A stretch of DNA of 35,619 nucleotides from a virus. Below, one piece after another: positions 15,515-22,977 of the stretch. The stretch covers positions 1 to 35,619 of the IMG/VR virus record IMGVR_UViG_3300042924_001367. The stretch is one strand, 5' to 3'. The position numbers and the translations under genes were made by a program. Numbering within the stretch: the stretch's first letter is position 1; each line of letters begins with the position of its first letter. Below the pieces are notes generated by a model that ran no database searches, was not told where the DNA came from, and was given only the letters and a program-made list of their open reading frames with translations.

Positions 15515-15721
15515 TTGAGAACCTCGTTCGGTTGATTAGTCAGGGTTTGCGCGTCGGTGAGCCGCGTCATGCGGGCCTGTGCTTGCGACTTACGGTCGCC
15601 ACTCGGCAGCATCTCGCTGCGAGTCAGGGTCGGGGAAACCCGGTGGGCCTTGCCGCAGATTGTAGGCAACTGTATCCAAAATGCAACACAGTCGATTGCA
15701 ATCTGTACAAGACCCGACCGG
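15515..15721 (-). promoter_or_regulatory. Capsid gene leader with tandem hairpins and possible promoter
   Basis: A 207-bp gap upstream of the major capsid gene, unusual in this operon. It holds at least four short stem-loops in a row: 15562-15574 (CCGC/GCGG), 15585-15599 (GCGAC/GTCGC), 15601-15624 (ACTCG and CAGC paired with GCTG and CGAGT around a 5-base loop, one bulge) and 15631-15642 (CGGG/CCCG). On the minus strand a possible -10 TACAAT (15664-15659) lies 16 bp after TTGCAT (15686-15681), a weak -35. The frame crossing the gap looks non-coding. I infer a structured 5' leader, perhaps stabilising or regulating coat mRNA. Confidence 0.45.
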
Positions 15722-16492
15722 TTAGTCCTTGACGACCTGGTTGAACAGCTTCTCGACCTTCTGCCGGTAGGCGGCGTCGGTCTTGTACTTGGGATCGGCC
15801 ACCATCTGGTAGAGCTCCTCTTGGGTCGGCGCTCCTTCAATCGGTGCAGACTGGATTGGCACCCGGCCCTCGTAGGCTTCGCGGATCTTGACCAGGGCAT
15901 TCAAGCCTCGAGCCGTGCCGCCCATGATCTTGAACTCCTCGAAATCCTCGGCTGACCAGACGCCCTTGTTGACCAGGCCACGCGCCCAGTCGACCATGCC
16001 GTCGACCATCGCCCGACCGTTGGGGCCGAGCTTCTTCATTTCCAACGCTGGGTCGACAAAGTCGGCAGACATGATTTCCTTGGCCTGGGTCTGCAGCTGG
16101 CCGACCAGGTCGTCGAACTGCGCCTGCGACAGGCCGTTCTCCTTTGCCCAGCCGGACAGGGTGTTTGCCATCGGGTTTTCGGCGTTGCCTTCGCCAAAGG
16201 ATGACAGGTCATACTTGCCATCAGCCGGGGCGTTGTGAGCGCCCTTGGAGATCTTGCCGCGCAGATCTCGCCAGCTCTTTGCCAGCCCCTCGAAGTCGGC
16301 GTTGCCGTCCTTCCAGAAGTTTTCCGGCAGCCACTCTGGCCGATCGGTTGGGCTGACCGGCGCAGACGGGTCTGGCGCTTTGTGGTCGATCGCGACTTGT
16401 TGCGGATTCGGTTCTTGTTGGTTTTCGTCCGTGACTGAAACACCGTCGAGTAGGCCGGACTGACCGGGCTCGACTGCTGCGGTTTCGCTCAT
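15722..16492 (-). CDS. Scaffolding protein, 256 aa
   Basis: It starts at the ATG at 16492 (MSETAAVEPGQSGLLDGVSV), preceded by AAGGAG and overlapping the upstream stop as ATGA. The product is acidic and Pro/Gln-rich at the N-terminus, with PEWLPENFWKDGNADFEGLA near residue 50, a motif found in the head-assembly scaffolds of many podoviruses and siphoviruses. The rest is helical with a basic C-terminus (KYKTDAAYRQKVEKLFNQVV), as expected for coat binding. Position between portal and capsid fits. It should direct procapsid assembly and be lost on maturation. Confidence 0.88.
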   Translation of the reverse strand: MSETAAVEPGQSGLLDGVSVTDENQQEPNPQQVAIDHKAPDPSAPVSPTDRPEWLPENFWKDGNADFEGLAKSWRDLRGKISKGAHNAPADGKYDLSSFGEGNAENPMANTLSGWAKENGLSQAQFDDLVGQLQTQAKEIMSADFVDPALEMKKLGPNGRAMVDGMVDWARGLVNKGVWSAEDFEEFKIMGGTARGLNALVKIREAYEGRVPIQSAPIEGAPTQEELYQMVADPKYKTDAAYRQKVEKLFNQVVKD

Positions 16493-16752
16493 AGGCTCCT
16501 TGCTTGGTTGATCCGTGCGATGAGATCCCGCACGACATTGCGCTGCCCTTCGGCAAAGAATGCGTGCGAGGGGTCGTTGCCTGGCACGGCGACAGGCACG
16601 TCCACATACATGTCGCGCAACCACTTGAGCAGCGCCTGGCCATCCTCATCGCCAAACACTCTCAAGCAAAGCCGCGCTAGGTCTTCGCGCTGCTGGGTGA
16701 CCTCGCGGATGTCTTCGGTCTGCCCCAGCGCTTCGAGCTCATCCCAAGACAT
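16489..16752 (-). CDS. Bbp19-like small protein, 87 aa
   Basis: A small helical protein (MSWDELEALGQTEDIREVTQ) with FGDEDGQALLKWLRDMYVD and a C-terminal HAFFAEGQRNVVRDLIARI. The spacing resembles the Bbp19 family of Bordetella phage BPP-1, usually found between portal and scaffold genes, where this one is. The ATG overlaps the portal stop (TAATG), and its own stop overlaps the scaffold start (ATGA). Its function is unknown; an assembly role is likely. Confidence 0.65.
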   Translation of the reverse strand: MSWDELEALGQTEDIREVTQQREDLARLCLRVFGDEDGQALLKWLRDMYVDVPVAVPGNDPSHAFFAEGQRNVVRDLIARINQARSL

Positions 16753-18356
16753 TAGGCAACCCCTTCAGGTGCAGGCAGAGCGCCTTGCTGCGCCTGCATT
16801 GCCATCGCTTGCGCCATTGCCTGCTGCTGCTGGATTTGCTGCGCTTCCTCCATCAGCACGGCACGCTCTTCGCGGGTGTTTCGGACGATCGCCGGCACAC
16901 CCAGCTTGTCGCCGATGTAGTCGACCACGGCGTCGTTCTTGAGCGCCAGCTGGCCGTCCGAGCCGAACTGGCCGGACACCATCAGCTGCGTGTACTGCAG
17001 GATGGCGTTGACCTCTTCCATGTTCTGCGCCATCGCCAGCGGTGCCACCGGAACCACCTTGACCTCGAGCCCGTTGACCCGCAGCGGCATGTCAATCAGG
17101 CCGCGCTCGTCCATGACCTCAAGGATCTTGGCCACCAGCGGGATCATGGTCTCGTTGATCAGGCGACCAAAGGCCGAGCCCAAGTTCTGCGCGAGCTCCT
17201 TCATGCGCTCAACGATCTCAGTCGCCGACCGCGCAGACATGTTGTCAGGCGGCAGTGACTCGTCCAGCAGGATGCGCTTAATGTTGCTGCGCAGGTCGTT
17301 GATCACCAGCTGGCTGACATTGAAGTCACCCGAGCGCGGCAGCGCCTGCAGTGCTGGGCCTTGCGGGCCACCGTTGCGGGCGACAGGGATGATCGCCCCA
17401 GGCACCAGCTTGACCGTGTTCGGGTTCAGCACGCCATCATCAGCCGCGGTGTACACACCGGCCACGGCCAGTGAGGCATTTTTGAGCAGCAGCTCGATCG
17501 TTTTGTTCAGGGTCTTGATGTCGGGCAGGGCAGTCATCAGCGGGCCGCGACCGTAGATCTCGCCGGCCACCTTCATGTAGCGGCTGATCACCCAGGGCGA
17601 TGTCTTCTTGCGGCGATAGACAATCTCTTCTTTGCTGACCTTGTCGATGACGTGGTAGCAGTAGTCACCGCGGCCAGCGTCGAAGATCGTCGCCTCGAGG
17701 AGCTCGATGTCGTCGGTCGGCTTGTCCTGAATGCGGCGCTTCATGTTGTCGGACAGCTTGGCGTCCGGCCACTGGCGCTCGATCGATTCGCCCTTGATCC
17801 GCATCCGGCGGTAGACGTTGTCGACCTGGCCGTTCGCGCCTTCCTCGTAGCTGACCAGGAACAGCGGCACCGGCACAAAGTTGATCGGGCTGGTGTCGTC
17901 ACCCGGCTGCACCATCATGCAGGCCGTGCCGACCGCCAGATCCAGCAGGAATTCACCGATCGCGATGTCGAAGTTGGACTGCTTCAGCACGTCGAACATC
18001 TTGTCGCTGTACGCATCAAGGATCGCTTGCGCCATCTGCTTGCGGTCAAGCGGGATCGACGGGCCAGGCTCAAGCCTTGACCACTTGCGCTGTGGCGGGA
18101 AAACAACGCTCTGCAGACGGTTGGCGAAGCGCTGGGTCGAGTTGATGGCGGTCGAGTCGAACACCCGCGCCATCTTCTTGCTGCCGGTCGCGCCACCCTC
18201 CCAGACGCCATACAGCTGACGTTGGGGCAGGGCAAACTCGTAGGCATCTTGGTACAGCTGCTGAAACTCATCCTTCTTGGTCTGAGCTGCAGCCTGGCGC
18301 TTGATGATTTCCTCTGGCTTTAAGCGCTTGCCACCAAGTGGCGTCTTGTATTCCAT
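16752..18356 (-). CDS. Portal (head-tail connector) protein, 534 aa
   Basis: 534 codons, the usual length of T7 gp8-type head-tail connectors. Characteristic stretches include YEFALPQRQLYG, RVFDSTAINSTQRFANRLQS, VFPPQRKWSRL, GRGPLMTALPDIKTLNKTIE and DNMSARSATEIVERMKELA. The C-terminus is a Gln/Ala/Met-rich tail. It forms the dodecameric ring through which DNA is packaged and leaves. The gene is followed by the Bbp19-like gene with one-base overlap and preceded by a 60-codon gene with a 2-bp gap. Confidence 0.93.
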   Translation of the reverse strand: MEYKTPLGGKRLKPEEIIKRQAAAQTKKDEFQQLYQDAYEFALPQRQLYGVWEGGATGSKKMARVFDSTAINSTQRFANRLQSVVFPPQRKWSRLEPGPSIPLDRKQMAQAILDAYSDKMFDVLKQSNFDIAIGEFLLDLAVGTACMMVQPGDDTSPINFVPVPLFLVSYEEGANGQVDNVYRRMRIKGESIERQWPDAKLSDNMKRRIQDKPTDDIELLEATIFDAGRGDYCYHVIDKVSKEEIVYRRKKTSPWVISRYMKVAGEIYGRGPLMTALPDIKTLNKTIELLLKNASLAVAGVYTAADDGVLNPNTVKLVPGAIIPVARNGGPQGPALQALPRSGDFNVSQLVINDLRSNIKRILLDESLPPDNMSARSATEIVERMKELAQNLGSAFGRLINETMIPLVAKILEVMDERGLIDMPLRVNGLEVKVVPVAPLAMAQNMEEVNAILQYTQLMVSGQFGSDGQLALKNDAVVDYIGDKLGVPAIVRNTREERAVLMEEAQQIQQQQAMAQAMAMQAQQGALPAPEGVA

Positions 18357-18358
18357 GA

Positions 18359-18541
18359 TTAGCCGTCCTTGTCGATCTGGTACTCGTCCAGCATTGGGCG
18401 CTTAGTCTTGCGCGTCTTGGCCGCCGCCTTGAAAGCAGCATCGGTTGGCGCACCGGGAGAGCCGGGCTTCCTCATCTTTTCGCCAGAGCCTTCTTTGATG
18501 CGCTCGCGCTTGGCGTGAATGTTTTCGTATAGACCTGGCAT
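18359..18541 (-). CDS. Small basic conserved phage protein, 60 aa
   Basis: It begins MPGLYENIHAKRERIKEGSG and has EKMRKPGSPGAPTDAAFKAA, a pattern I recognise from short genes beside podovirus portal genes. The protein is highly basic. It is packed between the coiled-coil gene (1-bp gap) and portal (2-bp gap). Function unknown; binding to nucleic acid or to the portal are both possible. Confidence 0.65.
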   Translation of the reverse strand: MPGLYENIHAKRERIKEGSGEKMRKPGSPGAPTDAAFKAAAKTRKTKRPMLDEYQIDKDG

Positions 18542-18542
18542 C

Positions 18543-19337
18543 TCAAGCTCCTTCCAACATGCCGCGGCTCATGCGCCGCATGACTACGTTTTGTTTTGCT
18601 GCCTTGCGCTCACCGACCTCGCGCTCAAATGTTTTGCCGAGCTCTTCGCGCTTTTGCTGAAACTGACCTGTTTCAAACGTCGGCAGCTGGGGCTGCGCTG
18701 GTGCAGAAGGTGGTGATGGCAGACTGAGCGTCGGCGCAGCAATGCTTGGCGCTTGCGGCGGTGCCTCGTTGAATGTCGGAACGTCGCGTGTCTTAAACAC
18801 CTGCTGCTGCGTGACATCGACCGTCCGGCCTCTGTTTTGCGTTTGGCCGGTCACAACGGTGTCAAGGAAGTACCCAGACGGCAGGTTGTTTGCCGAATAC
18901 AGCTGGCCACCGATGTTGTAAGACGTGCCTGCACGCCCTTGGGATACCGAAGTGGCGCTTACTCTCTCGGTCGGGTTCGCAGCGATATCAGCAAGGCTTG
19001 CGTTATACGCATTCAACCGCTGCTGATATGCCGCGACCTGGGCGTCGTAGTTCGCCATCGTTTGGGCGTATGCCTCCGACTGTTGTTGAAACGCAGTATT
19101 CGCAGCCAGCACTTGACTCTGGTAGGCAGGGAAGTCCTGCTGCGTGTATCTGTTGACCGCGGCCTCGTAGGGGTCGAGCACCGCTTTGGTTTGAGCAGTC
19201 CAGTTCTTGAAACCAGTGGCCTGATCTTGGGCGACATCGAACAGACCGCTCTGGTATGTCTTGGCCAGGCGCTCAATGTCTGCAGTCGCACGACGTGCGG
19301 CCTGCTTCTTTTGGTACATGCTTGGGCCGGTCGCCAT
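18543..19337 (-). CDS. Coiled-coil virion-associated protein, 264 aa
   Basis: Residues about 15-115 are helical and rich in Gln, Ala and Tyr (for example TQQDFPAYQSQVLAANTAFQ and YAQTMANYDAQVAAYQQRL). Then comes a Gly/Thr stretch and a proline-rich linker (PPQAPSIAAPTLSLPSPPSA), ending in a basic tail MRRMSRGMLEGA. No catalytic motif. Location between the cupin-like gene and portal suggests a head or core component. The start overlaps the previous stop (TAATG). Confidence 0.55.
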   Translation of the reverse strand: MATGPSMYQKKQAARRATADIERLAKTYQSGLFDVAQDQATGFKNWTAQTKAVLDPYEAAVNRYTQQDFPAYQSQVLAANTAFQQQSEAYAQTMANYDAQVAAYQQRLNAYNASLADIAANPTERVSATSVSQGRAGTSYNIGGQLYSANNLPSGYFLDTVVTGQTQNRGRTVDVTQQQVFKTRDVPTFNEAPPQAPSIAAPTLSLPSPPSAPAQPQLPTFETGQFQQKREELGKTFEREVGERKAAKQNVVMRRMSRGMLEGA

Positions 19338-19861
19338 TACATCATCCCCATGCCAGCGCCGAGGGTGTCTTGCGTGATGCCGAGCTCTGGCGTCAGACGT
19401 TCTTGAGAGAGCAGGGCGCGACGGCCACCGCGGGTGCGAGCTTTGAGCTGGGTTGCTTGCTGCTCTGCAGCCTTGCGGCGCTCTTCGTCGATCTGACCTT
19501 GGATCTCTTTCGCCTTGCGCTCCATCTCCATGCGCGAGGCCTCGTACTGCGAGACACCGGTCTCGTAGGCCTTGGTGTTCAGAGCAAGTTGATCTTGCGC
19601 AACCGACAACTGCTCAGACATTGCCTTCGTCGTGGATGCAAGCTGCTCTTTGGCAAGCCTTGACTGCTCCTCGAGCGCACCAGCCTGTCTGCCAAAGACC
19701 GAAGTCTGCTCAGACAGCTTTGTTTGAAATGCCGCTTGGTCTGCAGCCTGTCGCTCAAGCGCTGCCCGCTGCTGCGATTCAGCCTGCTGACGCGACTTGC
19801 GTGCTTCGTTAGCGTTGTAGGCAGAACCGATTAAGACTGCTGCTGCGATCCATCCAGCCAT
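19337..19861 (-). CDS. Membrane-anchored coiled-coil protein, 174 aa
   Basis: The N-terminus MAGWIAAAVLIGSAYNANEA is a short hydrophobic segment, followed by about 120 residues of predicted coiled coil rich in Gln, Ala, Glu and Lys. The C-terminus is RTRGGRRALLSQERLTPELG then a Gly/Met-rich end. This resembles short internal virion proteins that carry a hydrophobic N-terminus and a helical rod. The gene begins inside the 3' end of the cupin-like gene (31-bp overlap). Confidence 0.55.
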   Translation of the reverse strand: MAGWIAAAVLIGSAYNANEARKSRQQAESQQRAALERQAADQAAFQTKLSEQTSVFGRQAGALEEQSRLAKEQLASTTKAMSEQLSVAQDQLALNTKAYETGVSQYEASRMEMERKAKEIQGQIDEERRKAAEQQATQLKARTRGGRRALLSQERLTPELGITQDTLGAGMGMM

Positions 19862-20331
19862 TTGGCCTCTCCCTTCTCTAGATTCAATGCCGCCAACCTG
19901 CGGCTGTCACCCATGCCGCACTCAGGTACGACGTACAAGCGGCGCTCTAACTCTTCAATGTCTCGGCAGTTGTCTGGGTTGGGATAGATGTCCGTCCAGA
20001 CCACTTCCTCTTCAAACACTCGACCAGCACGCTGAAACCCTGCATTAACATCAAACTCAATCGGCGCGATCAGTACTTTCGCGCCCTCATCGGTGTTGAC
20101 AGCGATCACGCCCTTCTCAAGCCTGACCCGGTACGCGGTCTTATGCTCCGCACCGGTCAGCACCGTCCACGGCGGGATGGTGATCGTGCGCTCGTAGATC
20201 CCAGGCAGAAACCGATGCGTGGTCACGATGTCGGCCTGCAGCATCTGCAGCAGTTCGTTTTGCAGCTTGACCACCTGTTCGCGCATCTGCTGCGCAGGCA
20301 GCCTCTGCTCGAAGATCATCAGCGCGTCCAT
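19831..20331 (-). CDS. Cupin-like conserved phage protein, 166 aa
   Basis: The segment ITIPPWTVLTGAEHKTAYRV, LEKGVIAVNTDEGAKVLIAP and VFEEEVVWTDIYPNPDNCRD follows the strand pattern of a family of small cupin-fold phage proteins usually found near terminase and portal genes. The expected metal-binding histidines are only partly visible (the H of EHKT), so catalysis is uncertain. The ATG at 20331 has no good ribosome site; starting at the ATG four codons later is possible. The role is unknown. Confidence 0.55.
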   Translation of the reverse strand: MDALMIFEQRLPAQQMREQVVKLQNELLQMLQADIVTTHRFLPGIYERTITIPPWTVLTGAEHKTAYRVRLEKGVIAVNTDEGAKVLIAPIEFDVNAGFQRAGRVFEEEVVWTDIYPNPDNCRDIEELERRLYVVPECGMGDSRRLAALNLEKGEAKWLDGSQQQS

Positions 20332-20393
20332 ATAGCAAGCGATTCTATTGGAAATTGGTCATATACAAGGCGCTTTGATATCAGCTGGATATA
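20332..20393 (-). promoter_or_regulatory. A+T-rich gap before the virion genes, possible promoter
   Basis: A 62-bp A+T-rich gap between terminase and the cupin-like gene. On the minus strand it contains TTGTAT followed 15 bp later by TAGAAT, a possible but short-spaced promoter. It also contains CAATTTCCAA, shared with the leader of the tail fibre gene. Confidence 0.3.
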
Positions 20394-21947
20394 TCAATCA
20401 AGCGGGTTGAACTCCATGCTCGCGGTCACCGGCTTGGGTGGTGCTGCGCCATAGGAAAGCGAGCGGGTCATGCGGTTGTACTCGCCACCACCCAGCATCA
20501 GGTAGCCAAACGAATCACCGATGTGCGAGTGCTCGTTTTTGTTGGGCGCATCCCTGAACCGTTCTTGCCCAGCACCGACCGCCACCCGCTTGAAGTGATA
20601 GCCACCGCCCAGGGCTTTGCGTAAGAGCTTGCAGCTGCGGTTGACGATCAGCCCAGGCTTGCCGTTGATCAGCCGCTGCATCGGGGCAGCAGAGGCCTCC
20701 CGGCGCACCTTGAAGTCGTTGCTGGCCGTCGGTTGAGCTCGCAGGCCCAGCGTGCGCAGGAACTCAAAGCTGGTGACTTCGTAGATGGCATCTCGCGCCA
20801 TACCTGCCGGGTCGCCCCAGAGCATGACCTGGTGGTTGGGATACCGCTGGTTGAGCTCGGCGAGCAGTTGCATCCCGAACCGCTCGAGACCCATGTCGAA
20901 GGTCACAATCTCATGGTGGATCAGCCAGCGACCGTTAGGCAGGCGCTGCCCGATCGTGGCCGCCGGCGTCAGACCGAAGTCGAGACCTACCTGGATCGGC
21001 ACACCCGGCTCGACCTCGGTGTCGCCCGACATGGTCGAGTCTTCGTACTCAGGCCAGACCGGTCGACCTTCTTGCACATAGGTGTACAGCCCGCCGGCAT
21101 AGCAGCGAATCCAGTCAAGGTTCTTGCCCAGCAGCATCTGCGGGTAGTAGCCACCGGGCAGGTTGTTGATGTTCTCGGCCTGCGGGTTGACCTTCCACCA
21201 CTTGCCGGCAGAGAAGACATGATCGTTCGCCTCAGGGTTGTCGGGCAAATGATCAGCATCGACCTCCATGACGCCACCTGGCTGCTTCCAGAACCGCCAG
21301 GCATACGGGCCGGTCATCTTCTCCTTCTCGGCCATGTTGTGCCACCAGTGGTCGTCATCCATCGGGTTGGTGTCCATCCAGATGCCGTGCCAGGTAGCAC
21401 CACCGTCACGCTTGGTCGGGTAGCGACCGACCCGGTGGGTCAGGCCATCGATGACCGCCTTGGGCAGTTCTCGGGCTTCATTGACCCAGGCACCGGTCAG
21501 CTCGAGCGAGAGCAGTTTTCTGACGTCCTTGGGCTGGTCTAACGCCAGAAAGATGACCTCGCAGTCGATACCGGTCGCATCCCCGCGGGCAGGCAGTCGG
21601 ATGTGATGCGTGATCGGCGGCGTCCACAGCATCGGGCCGAACGTGGCTTCAGGGAATAGATCCAGCCAGGTCTTGATCGTCGTGGTCTTCAGCATTGGGT
21701 AGCTGTTTCGCACCACCGCAAAGCGGGTATACCGGATGTTGTCGATCGGGGAAGGCTTCTGCTTGATGGCCTTTAGGAAGATCTTGGCCGCGCAGGCGTA
21801 TGACTTGCCCGAGCCCACCGGCCCCATCAGACCCTGCACGAAGGCGTTGCTCTGGATGAAGTCGTAAATCACTGGGCTCTGACTGAAGTCCAGGTTCAGG
21901 CCCGCGCCTGAGACTGCTTTGTCCGATTGTTCTTTCGTTCTTGACAC
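20394..21947 (-). CDS. terL: Terminase large subunit, 517 aa
   Basis: Walker A GPVGSGKS is at residues 42-49. The Walker B-like strand TGAWVNEARE is at 151-160, with Glu157 as the likely catalytic carboxylate and Asn in place of the usual Asp. The nuclease domain starts with QVGLDFGLTPAATIG (Asp323) and ends near NEHSHIGDSFGYLML. The length is normal for phage TerL. The start is GTG at 21947, preceded by GGAGG at 4 bases. It pumps DNA into the procapsid through the portal and cuts concatemers. It pairs with the small subunit just upstream (15-bp gap). Confidence 0.93.
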   Translation of the reverse strand: MSRTKEQSDKAVSGAGLNLDFSQSPVIYDFIQSNAFVQGLMGPVGSGKSYACAAKIFLKAIKQKPSPIDNIRYTRFAVVRNSYPMLKTTTIKTWLDLFPEATFGPMLWTPPITHHIRLPARGDATGIDCEVIFLALDQPKDVRKLLSLELTGAWVNEARELPKAVIDGLTHRVGRYPTKRDGGATWHGIWMDTNPMDDDHWWHNMAEKEKMTGPYAWRFWKQPGGVMEVDADHLPDNPEANDHVFSAGKWWKVNPQAENINNLPGGYYPQMLLGKNLDWIRCYAGGLYTYVQEGRPVWPEYEDSTMSGDTEVEPGVPIQVGLDFGLTPAATIGQRLPNGRWLIHHEIVTFDMGLERFGMQLLAELNQRYPNHQVMLWGDPAGMARDAIYEVTSFEFLRTLGLRAQPTASNDFKVRREASAAPMQRLINGKPGLIVNRSCKLLRKALGGGYHFKRVAVGAGQERFRDAPNKNEHSHIGDSFGYLMLGGGEYNRMTRSLSYGAAPPKPVTASMEFNPLD

Positions 21948-21962
21948 GTTTCCTCCAAAGAC

Positions 21963-22382
21963 TCATTGCTCGCCAGATGGCGGTGCCACCACGTTCACAT
22001 CGATCACAGACGGTTTGTCGTTCTCGTCAGGGTTGTCCAGCAGTCCACTAGCCTTGGCCAACAACCGCAGCACGCCGACCTTGTCGTACAGCTCGATGTC
22101 CAGAAAGCTGTTGCCTTCCTTGTCCGTCCTGACCGATACCTTCTTAATCGCCTGCAAAGCGTGTTCAGGGATCTGGTGCGCCGCCTTGACCTTCACGTTG
22201 CCCGACTCATCCCAGGACATGATGTCCGTGATCTTGGTATTGGCCATGCACAGCAACGCATAGCTGACCGCCTCACGGTTCTGGATCAGGGTGTTTGAGC
22301 GCTCCAACCGACGCTGAATCGAGCGAGTACCACCCCAGTTGGTCAAGGGCGGTACCACGTTGGATTGTTTCTTCGCAGCCAT
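21963..22382 (-). CDS. terS: Probable terminase small subunit, 139 aa
   Basis: It sits immediately upstream of TerL. The segment ITDIMSWDESGNVKVKAAHQ followed by AIKKVSVRTDKEGNSFLDIE and LYDKVGVLRLLAKASGLL matches the C-terminal half of the Terminase_2-type small subunits: a W-x-x-x-G-x-V strand, a predicted KV/I strand pair, then 'K-L/V-x-A/L-L-x-L-L-x-K' helix. The N-terminal DNA-binding half is short and basic. The start overlaps the upstream stop (TGATG). It should recognise phage DNA for packaging. Confidence 0.75.
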   Translation of the reverse strand: MAAKKQSNVVPPLTNWGGTRSIQRRLERSNTLIQNREAVSYALLCMANTKITDIMSWDESGNVKVKAAHQIPEHALQAIKKVSVRTDKEGNSFLDIELYDKVGVLRLLAKASGLLDNPDENDKPSVIDVNVVAPPSGEQ

Positions 22383-22654
22383 CAGAAGGGGATGTCTTCG
22401 TCGTTCGACGGCTGCGGCTGGTAGCCATTCGCCTTCGCCTGGTTGTGCGCAGACGGCTCACCACCAGCCACCTGAGAACCGATCTTGATCGCCAACCAGG
22501 TCTCACCCGCCTTGGTCTTCTTCGGACTCGCGTCCAGCCAATGCACCGACCCATCCGGCAACATGATCCGACCCCGGTACGCCGGGTGCCAGTCCTCCGT
22601 CTTCTTGTCGTTCTTGAAAGCAGAACCTTGTCCAGGTCTCATCTCATACGCCAT
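22382..22654 (-). CDS. Small protein with SSB-type C-terminal tip, 90 aa
   Basis: The start at 22654 is set by a strong GGAGG five bases upstream; longer frames reach into a non-coding gap. The product has a compact basic N-terminal half (MAYEMRPGQGSAFKNDKKTE, then a W-H-P and LPDGSVHWLDAS core) and ends NDEDIPF. That ending closely matches the DDDIPF tip by which bacterial SSB binds its partner proteins. The N-terminal half may be a small beta-barrel. I infer a nucleic-acid or replisome adaptor role beside terminase; the enzyme function is unknown. Confidence 0.65.
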   Translation of the reverse strand: MAYEMRPGQGSAFKNDKKTEDWHPAYRGRIMLPDGSVHWLDASPKKTKAGETWLAIKIGSQVAGGEPSAHNQAKANGYQPQPSNDEDIPF

Positions 22655-22977
22655 ACCAACCTCCATGAAAAAGTAGGGAAAATTTTTGTCAGTTCCCCGC
22701 AACGCCACCGTGTGGGGGAGGGGGGAAAGGGTGCCTTTCTGACAACGAACATGCCAAGCTGGCAACCGGATGCGTTTGCAGAACCGCAGGCCTCGAGCTC
22801 CGGTTGGATGCGGACACGTCAGCGCACCCCCTACCTGCCGTACACGTCCAACACGCAGACGAACGTATGGGTTTTGTACAGACTGCACAGAACGCGCTAC
22901 AAGCCGTTTTCCTGCCTGACCCATGCCTGCCTATCACCTGACCCATGATCGCGCCTTGTAGGTGCCTTGTCGTTCGT
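22655..22977 (-). promoter_or_regulatory. 323-bp non-coding gap between early and packaging genes
   Basis: I see no convincing gene here. It holds two direct copies of CCTGACCCATG (22915-22925 and 22937-22947), 22 bp apart, i.e. on the same face of the helix; a G-rich plus-strand run at about 22713-22731; and a strong GGAGG just before 22654. The position between the replication gene and the first packaging genes makes it the natural place for a late promoter or antitermination site on the minus strand, but no clear -35/-10 pair was found. Confidence 0.4.

Noticed and set aside
15669-15692. ACTGT...ACAGT dyad in the capsid leader as a second LexA box
   Set aside because: The spacing between CTGT and ACAG is too long for LexA (N8 is needed).
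15499-15900. Minus-strand frame across the capsid leader
   Set aside because: It overlaps the scaffold 3' end and the capsid start, has no ribosome site, and its sequence over the leader is explained by the hairpins.
22655-22924. Longer start for the SSB-tailed gene
   Set aside because: The upstream part is Arg/Cys-rich without protein-like character, and a strong GGAGG marks the ATG at 22654.
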